This document shows, one piece after another, positions 1-3,859 of a stretch of 5,268 nucleotides of DNA. The stretch covers positions 1-5,268 of the forward strand of contig JAGMCC010000090.1 in the NCBI GenBank assembly GCA_023129355.1, given 5' to 3'. Below the pieces are notes generated by a model. That model was not told where the DNA came from. It did no database searches and worked only from the letters and a program-made list of their open reading frames with translations. Numbering within the stretch: the stretch's first letter is position 1; each line of letters opens with the position of its first letter. This stretch comes from Dehalococcoidia bacterium (GTDB lineage Bacteria > Chloroflexota > Dehalococcoidia > E44-bin15). The position numbers were made by a program, and so were the translations under genes.

Positions 1-2
1 AA

Positions 3-113
3 TTTCACCCTCACCTAGCCTCTCCCGTCGAGGGAGAGGGGGAAATTAAGAATATCATTGCGACCCCCGCAAATTTCTCCCTCCCCTGGCGGGAGGGAGT
101 CAGAGGGAGGGGG
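3..113. repeat. Left composite two-hairpin repeat flanking the DUF559 gene
   Basis: Two palindromic modules sit side by side. Module A has an 8-bp perfect stem (19-26 with 32-39, loop GTCGA) preceded by a CACCCTCACC tail. Module B has a 9-bp perfect stem (77-85 with 91-99, loop CTGGC) followed by a G-rich tail (GTCAGAGGGAGGGGG). A read on the minus strand has the same architecture as B on the plus strand (hairpin, short TAG-containing linker, G-rich tail), so the pair is inverted with tails pointing outwards, as in BIMEs made of REP sequences. The B part (60-112) matches 545-597 at 50 of 53 positions. The window starts inside or at the edge of this repeat, so its left limit is uncertain. Confidence 0.85.
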
Positions 114-124
114 CTACTTACGAA

Positions 125-472
125 ATGAAGAAAGGCGAAGATCAAATACGCTTTGTTCGCAATCTTCGCCGCAGACAAACAGAGGCTGAAAAGCTGCTGT
201 GGGCGAGATTAAAGAGTAGACAGGTGGCAGGTGTAAAGTTCCGCCGGCAGCAATCCATAGGCCCATATATTGTTGATTTCGCAAGTTTTGAAAGGAAACT
301 CATCGTTGAAATTGACGGTGGTCAGCATAACGTGAAAGAAGCTAGGGAGAAGGACGAGGAAAGGACAGCGTGGCTGAAAGAGAGGGGTTACAGGGTTTTG
401 AGGTTCTGGAACAATGACGTTATGATGAACACGGAGGGAGTGCTGGAGAGGATAAGTGAGGCTCTGGGCTGA
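125..472 (+). CDS. DUF559 domain protein (Vsr-like endonuclease fold)
   Basis: A 115-residue protein, the usual length of small stand-alone DUF559 proteins. Visible family signatures are the N-terminal helix LRRRQTEAEKLLWARL (14-29), KFRRQQSIGPYIVDF (38-52), LIVEIDGGQH (59-68), a basic/acidic helix, and the C-terminal GYRVLRFWNNDV (88-99) plus NTEGVLERI (102-110). D51, E62 and D64 with Q67/H68 are where the PD-(D/E)XK/Vsr-type active site is expected. All are present, so the protein looks intact and potentially nucleolytic. The biological role of the family is not settled and no substrate can be assigned. Its ATG is the only reasonable start. The G-rich tail of the left repeat (GGAGG near 106-110) would have to act as ribosome binding site, about 14 bases upstream, so the repeat may supply translation signals. 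The gene stands alone between two copies of the composite repeat, which suggests gene and repeats travel or are maintained as one unit. Confidence 0.9.
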   Translation: MKKGEDQIRFVRNLRRRQTEAEKLLWARLKSRQVAGVKFRRQQSIGPYIVDFASFERKLIVEIDGGQHNVKEAREKDEERTAWLKERGYRVLRFWNNDVMMNTEGVLERISEALG

Positions 473-474
473 GT

Positions 475-597
475 TTTCACCCTCACCCTATCCCTCTCCC
501 GTCAAGGGAGAGGGGAAATACTGGAAATACCATAGAATGTGATTGTGACCCCCGCAAATTTCTCCCTCCCCTAGCGGGAGGGAGTTAGAGGGAGGGG
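475..597. repeat. Right composite two-hairpin repeat flanking the DUF559 gene
   Basis: Second copy of the A+B composite, in the same orientation as the left one. Module A has a 9-bp perfect stem (492-500 with 506-514, loop GTCAA). Module B has a 9-bp perfect stem (562-570 with 576-584, loop CTAGC). B and its lead-in (545-597) differ from the left copy (60-112) at only three positions. One of these is in the hairpin loop and one is in the linker. The A-B spacer is longer and more divergent here. The repeat begins three bases after the DUF559 stop codon, and its A hairpin could also serve as a weak terminator for that gene, although no U-tract follows. Confidence 0.85.
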
Positions 598-612
598 AAA
601 TATTAAGAATGT

Positions 613-651
613 GATTGCGAGGACCCCGACTTGTCGGGGGACAAAGCAATC
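613..651. repeat. ATTGCGA-type palindromic repeat, nested hairpin
   Basis: GATTGC (613-618) pairs with GCAATC (646-651), enclosing a second stem CCCCGA (624-629) with TCGGGG (634-639) and a 4-base loop. Related ATTGCGA or TTGCGA starts followed by C-rich stretches recur at 56-66, 1453-1467 and 3655-3675, so this is one member of a dispersed palindromic family. The same stretch could be read as codons upstream of the transaldolase from a TTG at 615, but the palindromic structure argues it is noncoding. Confidence 0.6.
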
Positions 652-677
652 CCAGGGCAAGACTGAGGTTCGAAAAA

Positions 678-755
678 AGGCGGCAACCAGGAAGCTCGGA
701 TTGCCTTATAGAGCCAGATCAGCCCAAAGGAGAGAACCGTAAAGTTCGAAAAAAG
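678..755. repeat. Dispersed repeat, copy 1, ending at the transaldolase start codon
   Basis: This 78-base stretch aligns along its whole length, at roughly 85% identity by eye, with 3683-3759 in front of the surface-protein gene. It includes the shared core GGATTGCCTTATA, an AGATCAGCC block, and the terminal AAGTTCGAAAAAAG, which here abuts the ATG at 756. A partial extra copy of the terminal motif (GGTTCGAAAAAAGG) lies just upstream at 667-680. It could be a mobile repeat or a shared regulatory leader. The sequence alone does not decide. Confidence 0.75.
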
Positions 756-1406
756 ATGCGCATTTTTCTTGATACGGCAAACATAGAGCACATCCGACAT
801 GCTGCCAGGCTGGGGGTCATCAGTGGCGTGACCACAAATCCCACCCTGGTTGCCAGGGAAGGGGCCGGTGACCTTAAGGCAGCGGTCCTTGAGATATGTT
901 CCATTGTTCCCGGCCCCATCTCTGTAGAGGCGCTTAGCCTAGATGCCGAAGGGATGAAACAGGAGGCACGGGAGCTTTCCTCATGGCATGAGAACATCGT
1001 AGTCAAGATACCGGTATCGGAGGCGGGGCTGGAGGCAATAAGCGTACTCTCCGGGGAGAACATCAAGACCAACCTCACCCTTTGCTTCTCCTCAAATCAG
1101 GCGCTTCTCGGTGCCCTTGTGGGAGCCACCTATGTCAGCCCCTTCGTGGGACGGCTGGATGATACCGGTCATCAGGGGATGGCGGTAGTTGAAGATGCGG
1201 TGGAGCTCTTCAGTCGTTACAATCTTACCACCCAGGTAATTGCCGCCAGCCTCCGTCATCCCCTTCACACAATCGCTGCGGCCAAGGCAGGGGCTCACAT
1301 TGCTACCATCCCCTACAGCGTGCTGATGCAGATGATTCGTCATCCCCTCACTGACATCGGCATCGCCCGCTTTGCCGAAGACTGGAAGAAGGTTATTAAA
1401 CAATAA
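756..1406 (+). CDS. fsa: Transaldolase / fructose-6-phosphate aldolase, TalC family
   Basis: A 216-residue cytosolic TIM-barrel class I aldolase of the small FSA/TalC family (about 212-220 residues). It acts in the non-oxidative pentose phosphate pathway or cleaves fructose-6-phosphate. Signatures are FLDTANI (4-10, with Asp6), GVTTNPTLVA (24-33), VVKIP (82-86, Schiff-base Lys84), KTNLTLCFSSNQALL (104-118), TYVSPFVGRLDDTGH (125-139) and QVIAASLRHP (160-169). The RLDD and IAAS.RHP motifs and the Phe in SPF are closer to Bacillus Tal (YwjH) than to E. coli FsaA, so transaldolase is the likelier activity; tal is an alternative name. The ATG at 756 is preferred over a TTG at 615 because MRIFLDTAN is the family N-terminus and the upstream codons are repeat sequence. 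No well-placed Shine-Dalgarno is visible: AAAGGAGAG lies about 21 bases upstream, too far for a usual site. The rho gene follows 149 bases later, an order also seen in Bacillus-type genomes. Confidence 0.95.
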   Translation: MRIFLDTANIEHIRHAARLGVISGVTTNPTLVAREGAGDLKAAVLEICSIVPGPISVEALSLDAEGMKQEARELSSWHENIVVKIPVSEAGLEAISVLSGENIKTNLTLCFSSNQALLGALVGATYVSPFVGRLDDTGHQGMAVVEDAVELFSRYNLTTQVIAASLRHPLHTIAAAKAGAHIATIPYSVLMQMIRHPLTDIGIARFAEDWKKVIKQ

Positions 1407-1423
1407 GATTGCTTCGCGCCGCT

Positions 1424-1452
1424 CCACAATGACAGCCGGGCTTTCATTGTGG
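1424..1452 (+). terminator. Hairpin after fsa, possible terminator or repeat
   Basis: CCACAATGA (1424-1432) pairs perfectly over 9 bp with TCATTGTGG (1444-1452), with an 11-base loop. It begins 18 bases after the transaldolase stop. No U-tract follows, so it is a poor intrinsic terminator. It may block 3' exonucleases or simply be a member of the dispersed palindromic repeats. Confidence 0.4.
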
Positions 1453-1471
1453 TTGCGATGACCCCGACTCG

Positions 1472-1499
1472 GGCCGAAGTGTCGGCCGATCTGTCGGCC
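1472..1499 (+). promoter_or_regulatory. Overlapping, mutually exclusive hairpins upstream of rho
   Basis: GGCCGA (1472-1477) pairs with TCGGCC (1482-1487). Separately, GGCCGA (1484-1489) pairs with TCGGCC (1494-1499). The two perfect 6-bp hairpins share bases 1484-1487 and cannot form together. They lie about 57 bases before the rho start. The block sits inside an ATTGCGA-type repeat (1453-1516, ending GGCGATCC), so the structure may come from repeat expansion rather than regulation. Confidence 0.4.
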
Positions 1500-1547
1500 T
1501 CTGGCGACGAGGCGATCCCTGGGGGTAAAGTGAAGGAGAGAGAGGTA

Positions 1548-1559
1548 ATGAGAAAATGA
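1548..1559 (+). CDS. Three-codon minimal upstream reading frame (MRK) overlapping the rho start
   Basis: ATG AGA AAA TGA runs from 1548 to 1559. Its TGA overlaps the rho ATG (1556) in the ATGA configuration. AGGAG at 1534-1538 is ideally spaced for this ATG, while GAGGT (1541-1545) is ideally spaced for the rho ATG, so the two starts have separate best Shine-Dalgarno matches. It could couple or tune initiation on rho, or could be coincidental. Too short to judge by composition. Confidence 0.3.
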   Translation: MRK

Positions 1560-2824
1560 GTATCAATATTACGGAACTGGAATCGAAGACGCGTGAGGAG
1601 CTGCTAGAAATAGCCAAGGAACTGGGCATCACTGGCTACACCGCGCTGAAGAAGCAGGATCTGGTCTTGAGGCTTCTCCAGGCAAGCGCCGAGCTTCAGG
1701 GAAATCTCTTTGGCGGCGGTGTGCTGGAGATCATGGATGAAGGTTACGGTTTCCTACGCCAGGACAACCTCAGGCCCGGGGCCAGCGACGTTTACGTCTC
1801 CCAATCCCAGATTCGGCGCTTCGGGCTGCGGACCGGCGACGCGGTCACCGGCCAGATGAGGCTGCCCAAGAACGGGGAGAGGTACTATAGCCTGTTGCGT
1901 ATCGAGGCGGTTAACGGCATCGACCCGGAGCAGATAAAGAATCGCCCCCACTTCAATTCACTGACCCCGACCTTCCCCGACAGGTTCATCAACCTGGAAA
2001 CCACCTCCACCAATCTCGCCACCCGCCTGTTGAACCTGATCGCTCCCATCGGTCGCGGGCAGCGGGGGCTCATCGTCTCCCCACCCAAGGCAGGGAAAAC
2101 CATGCTGCTCAAGCACATCGCCAATGGCACCGCTGCCAATTACAATGACATCCATCTCATGATCTGCCTCATCGGGGAGCGTCCCGAGGAGGTCACCGAT
2201 ATGAAGCGCTCAGTGAAGGGGGAGGTCATCAGCTCCACCTTCGACGAGCCGGTGGAGAACCACACCAAGGTAGCTGAGTTAGCCCTGGAGCGGGCTAAGC
2301 GCCTGGTGGAGAACGGGAAGGACGTGATGATCCTCCTCGATGGCATCACCCGCCTCACTCGCGCCTACAACCTCGCCCTGCCCCCCAGCGGGCGCACCCT
2401 CTCCGGTGGCATCGACTCGGTGTCCCTCTACCCCCCAAAGCGCTTCTTTGGCGCGGCCCGCAACACAGAGGGGGGAGGCTCACTAACCATCATTGCTACC
2501 TGCATCATCGATACCGGGAGCCGAATGGACGAGGTTATCTATGAGGAGTTCAAGGGGACAGGGAATATGGAGATTCATCTCGACCGCAAGCTCGCGGAGC
2601 GCCGCATCTTCCCCGCCATGGACATCCTGCGAAGCGGCACACGCCGTGAGGAGCTACTGCTGAATGAGCAAACGATGCAAAAGGTGTGGCTGCTCCGCCG
2701 AATGGCGAACCTGGTAGCCGGCAACTCCCAAAGTCCCACAGAGGCTACTGAGCGGGTTCTGGAGAGATTAGCCAAGACCCCATCCAACGCTGAGTTCCTT
2801 GCCACCCTGTCCAAGGAGATGTAA
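1556..2824 (+). CDS. rho: Transcription termination factor Rho
   Basis: Full-length Rho, 422 residues (E. coli 419), a hexameric RNA-dependent ATPase/helicase that ends transcription. Domains in order: an N-terminal SAP-like helix domain (about 6-42), and a cold-shock RNA-binding domain with DEGYGFLR (61-68) and YVSQSQIRRFGLRTGD (80-95). Then the RecA-like ATPase core with GRGQRGLIVSPPKAGKT (166-182, Walker A), GERPEEVTDM (207-216, with the catalytic Glu208), VMILLDGITR (257-266, Walker B), the Q-loop region PKRFFGAARN (294-303), the R-loop EEFKGTGN (330-337) and the arginine finger Arg363 in GTRREE. No acidic or basic insertion is present between the RNA-binding and ATPase domains. The start at 1556 fits the family N-terminus and has GAGGT upstream. 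Relative to E. coli, the positions equivalent to D210 and S266 are both Gly (207, 263). The gene follows the transaldolase, and a GTG-started hicB begins two bases after its stop. The rpmE gene often found after rho is absent from that place. Confidence 0.98.
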   Translation: MSINITELESKTREELLEIAKELGITGYTALKKQDLVLRLLQASAELQGNLFGGGVLEIMDEGYGFLRQDNLRPGASDVYVSQSQIRRFGLRTGDAVTGQMRLPKNGERYYSLLRIEAVNGIDPEQIKNRPHFNSLTPTFPDRFINLETTSTNLATRLLNLIAPIGRGQRGLIVSPPKAGKTMLLKHIANGTAANYNDIHLMICLIGERPEEVTDMKRSVKGEVISSTFDEPVENHTKVAELALERAKRLVENGKDVMILLDGITRLTRAYNLALPPSGRTLSGGIDSVSLYPPKRFFGAARNTEGGGSLTIIATCIIDTGSRMDEVIYEEFKGTGNMEIHLDRKLAERRIFPAMDILRSGTRREELLLNEQTMQKVWLLRRMANLVAGNSQSPTEATERVLERLAKTPSNAEFLATLSKEM

Positions 2825-2826
2825 CC

Positions 2827-3177
2827 GTGAGGTCTTACATTCTCAAAGTCGAGCTTAGCCAGGATGAAGATGGGCGCTGGAATGCTGCCGTTCCTGCTTT
2901 GCCCTCTTGTTATACATGGGGCAATACCAAAGAAGAGGCTTTGGCCTATATTCAGGACGCGGTGCGGTGCTGCGTGGAGGATATGATCGCCCACGGCGAA
3001 CCGGTGCCAGAGGACGTTGAAGTGATTGAGGCGCCTGTGGTGAGTATCACCCTTTTAGCGCTAAGCTTCGTAATATCAAGGCTCGGCAGATTATTGCTGC
3101 TCTGGAGAGGGATGGCTTCCAAAAAACGCGTCAGACTGGTAGCCACGCCATTTATCGACGGGGCCACTGCAGGGTAA
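2827..3177 (+). CDS. hicB: HicB-family antitoxin, C-terminus read through out of frame
   Basis: The GTG start lies two bases after the rho stop, so translation is probably coupled to rho. Residues 1-75 match the short HicB antitoxin: a beta-strand opening (SYILKVEL), DEDGRWNAAVPALPSCYTWG (13-32), TKEEALAYIQDAVRCCVEDMIAHGEPVPEDVEVIEAPVV. This is the partial RNase H fold that neutralises HicA; no C-terminal DNA-binding domain follows. A normal protein of this type ends near VVSIT. Here the frame continues to 3177, and the last 40 or so residues are simply the HicA gene read in the wrong frame. If one T of the TTTT run at 3053-3056 were absent, the frame would stop at once (CTT TAG), giving a product of about 76 residues. 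The extended 116-residue form is therefore probably a product of an indel, either real or from assembly. Confidence 0.8.
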   Translation: MRSYILKVELSQDEDGRWNAAVPALPSCYTWGNTKEEALAYIQDAVRCCVEDMIAHGEPVPEDVEVIEAPVVSITLLALSFVISRLGRLLLLWRGMASKKRVRLVATPFIDGATAG

Positions 3178-3290
3178 TGGTGGCGATTCATGCTCCAGGT
3201 GCAACCATCCCGATAGGCACCTTAAACAGGATAATTGCCGACGCAGGGTGGACCGAAGAAGACTTACGGCGGCTAAAGTTAATTAGGTAG
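3057..3290 (+). pseudogene. hicA: HicA-family mRNA interferase toxin lacking a canonical start (frameshifted or decayed)
   Basis: Read in the frame one base behind hicB, 77 codons from 3057 to the TAG at 3288-3290 give a complete HicA-like, double-stranded-RNA-binding-type fold: KLRNIKARQIIAALERDGFQ, then TRQTGSHAIYRR with the catalytic-type His of GSH (residue 30 of this segment), VMVAIHAPGATIPIGTLNRI, and IIADAGWTEEDLRRL. All family landmarks are present, so the toxin body is intact. No ATG, GTG or TTG lies between the preceding in-frame stop (3027-3029) and the start of homology; the first ATG in frame is after the catalytic His. Expression would need a lost start to be restored, a -1 shift from hicB producing a fusion, or a non-standard start. 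The coordinates mark the likely homologous region, not a proven start. Confidence 0.75.
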
Positions 3291-3323
3291 TCGCTTATTG
3301 GCTCCGGTTCATCGCTGCGCTAC

Positions 3324-3351
3324 TTGACAAATCGTTAAATAGCCTTATACT
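3324..3351 (+). promoter_or_regulatory. Sigma70-type promoter P1
   Basis: A perfect -35 TTGACA (3324-3329) and TATACT -10 (3346-3351) are separated by 16 bases, with AT-rich surroundings. Predicted transcript start is near 3358. The start-site region TTTTTCGAACTT (3353-3364) is an exact reverse complement of the AAGTTCGAAAAA motif found elsewhere in the window, so a factor bound there could control P1. It would drive the region leading to the surface-protein gene. Confidence 0.75.
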
Positions 3352-3390
3352 ATTTTTCGAACTTCATAGACCCAGACTAGCTTAAAAAGG

Positions 3391-3430
3391 TGGACCTTAA
3401 AGTTCAAAAGTGGACTTTAAAGTTCGAGAA
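3391..3430 (+). repeat. Tandem 20-base direct repeat between P1 and P2
   Basis: TGGACCTTAAAGTTCAAAAG (3391-3410) is followed directly by TGGACTTTAAAGTTCGAGAA (3411-3430), 16 of 20 identical. The 20-base period is about two helical turns, so the sites fall on nearly the same face of the DNA. The second copy ends five bases before the -35 of P2, a typical place for an activator or repressor. The core resembles the ends of the dispersed repeats at 742-755 and 3746-3759. Confidence 0.65.
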
Positions 3431-3435
3431 GGGTA

Positions 3436-3464
3436 TTGACAAATAGAGTTTTTATGTTTAAGAT
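3436..3464 (+). promoter_or_regulatory. Sigma70-type promoter P2
   Basis: A perfect TTGACA (3436-3441), a 17-base spacer and TAAGAT (3459-3464). Predicted transcript start is near 3471. It lies directly downstream of the tandem repeats and upstream of a structured segment that ends in a terminator-like hairpin. Confidence 0.75.
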
Positions 3465-3540
3465 AACACAACGTACCGCCGCACTGCAGGCGTATTGTTT
3501 TGCTATAGTAGGAGGGGATAAAGAGCAGGGAGCGGCGGTG

Positions 3541-3597
3541 ATGAGTGGCATTGCTGGTAATTATGGAAACTGGGGAATATGGCTCATGGGAAGCTAG
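3541..3597 (+). CDS. Possible 18-residue peptide in the leader
   Basis: The ATG at 3541 opens a frame encoding MSGIAGNYGNWGIWLMGS, ending at a TAG inside the 5' arm of the terminator-like stem (3590-3600). Glycine occurs at residues 3, 6, 9 and 12, matching four imperfect 9-base units (GGCATTGCT, GGTAATTAT, GGAAACTGG, GGAATATGG). AGGGAG (3527-3532) is a plausible ribosome binding site 8 bases upstream, but lies next to the 3532-3539 stem arm, so access could be regulated. A ribosome finishing here would cover the terminator stem, as in leader-peptide attenuation. Function unknown, and the frame may be chance. Confidence 0.3.
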   Translation: MSGIAGNYGNWGIWLMGS

Positions 3598-3628
3598 CTC
3601 CGATGTGTTCGGGTTAGCTTCTATTTTT
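3590..3628 (+). terminator. Intrinsic terminator-like hairpin in the surface-protein leader
   Basis: GAAGCTAGCTC (3590-3600) pairs with GGGTTAGCTTC (3611-3621) over 11 bp including two G-T wobbles, with a 10-base loop, followed at once by TATTTTT (3622-3628). It would end P1 and P2 transcripts about 230 bases before the surface-protein gene unless read through. Confidence 0.65.
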
Positions 3629-3637
3629 ACATTTTAA

Positions 3638-3653
3638 GGCCCATATTTGGGCC
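3638..3653. repeat. Short palindrome GGCCCA-TATT-TGGGCC
   Basis: A perfect 6-bp stem with a 4-base loop, ten bases after the terminator U-tract and directly before another ATTGCGA-type repeat start (3655-3661). No U-tract follows, so it is not itself a terminator. Confidence 0.45.
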
Positions 3654-3682
3654 CATTGCGAGGGGAAGAGCCCCGATATTAG

Positions 3683-3759
3683 AGGTGGCAAACAGGAAGC
3701 CGGGATTGCCTTATAAAGTCAGATCAGCCTAAAAGGCAGACCTTAAAGTTCGAAAAAAG
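3683..3759. repeat. Dispersed repeat, copy 2, upstream of the surface-protein gene
   Basis: Homologous along its length to 678-755. The shared landmarks are GGCAA.CAGGAAGC, GGATTGCCTTATA, AGATCAGCC and the terminal AAGTTCGAAAAAAG (3746-3759). Both copies follow an ATTGCGA-type stretch, so the whole repeat may be longer (from about 613 and about 3655). Here it ends 100 bases before the start codon rather than at it. Confidence 0.75.
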
Positions 3760-3809
3760 GGAAGGGGGTGATAAATGGGGTAAGGTGAGAGTGAGGGAAA
3801 AGATTCGCT

Positions 3810-3823
3810 CCTTTTTAAAAAGG
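3810..3823. promoter_or_regulatory. Perfect 14-base palindrome CCTTTTTAAAAAGG
   Basis: A self-complementary AT-rich site 36 bases before the surface-protein start codon, in what would be the 5' untranslated region. It could be an operator. It has no loop of its own, but could fold into a short hairpin. No convincing -35/-10 pair was found between 3630 and 3850. Confidence 0.35.
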
Positions 3824-3848
3824 GGTGGATTTTTAGATCCTGTTTAGT

Positions 3849-3855
3849 AAGGAGG
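3849..3855 (+). promoter_or_regulatory. Strong ribosome binding site AAGGAGG
   Basis: A perfect Shine-Dalgarno match four bases before the ATG at 3860. It fixes that start and is the best such site in the window, consistent with high expression of an abundant surface protein. Confidence 0.85.
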
Positions 3856-3859
3856 ATAG

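Larger units (their letters stand above)
3471..3628 (+). ncRNA. Candidate structured leader RNA or small RNA from P2
   Basis: About 158 bases run from the predicted P2 start to a U-tract after a hairpin, the size and layout of a small RNA or an attenuated leader. ACCGCCGC (3475-3482) pairs perfectly with GCGGCGGT (3532-3539), closing a 49-base domain that holds two purine-rich ribosome-binding-like stretches (around 3509-3515 and 3526-3532). A competing 4-bp pairing CGCC (3477-3480) with GGCG (3489-3492) would exclude the long stem, so a switch is conceivable. I do not recognise a known riboswitch class. An 18-codon frame lies inside. Confidence 0.4.

Noticed and set aside
3..597. CRISPR array
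   Set aside because: There are only two composite copies, they enclose a coding gene, and they have strong palindromic modules with tails, not regularly spaced repeats with unique spacers.
3..597. Classical insertion sequence with terminal inverted repeats
   Set aside because: The flanking copies are direct, not inverted, no transposase motif is present, and no target duplication could be identified with the left end at the window edge.
663..700. Possible tRNA or attachment site because of GGTTCGAA, which resembles a T-loop
   Set aside because: No acceptor, D or anticodon stems can be folded around it. The motif is part of the AAGTTCGAAAAA repeat family.
615..755. N-terminal extension of the transaldolase from a TTG at 615
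   Set aside because: It would translate a palindromic and dispersed repeat, gives a composition unlike the family, and the known family N-terminus starts at the ATG at 756.
719..1427. Minus-strand frames opposite the transaldolase
   Set aside because: They lie antisense to a fully conserved enzyme gene, with no ribosome binding sites or family motifs.
2575..2994. Minus-strand frame across the end of rho and start of hicB
   Set aside because: It overlaps two well-supported genes on the other strand, shows no recognisable domain and is Arg/Ser-rich, as expected from antisense reading.
3050..3059. Programmed -1 ribosomal frameshift site between hicB and hicA
   Set aside because: The codons CTT TTA do not form a standard X XXY YYZ slippery heptamer, and re-pairing on CCT is poor. 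An indel is the simpler explanation, so it is kept only as an alternative.
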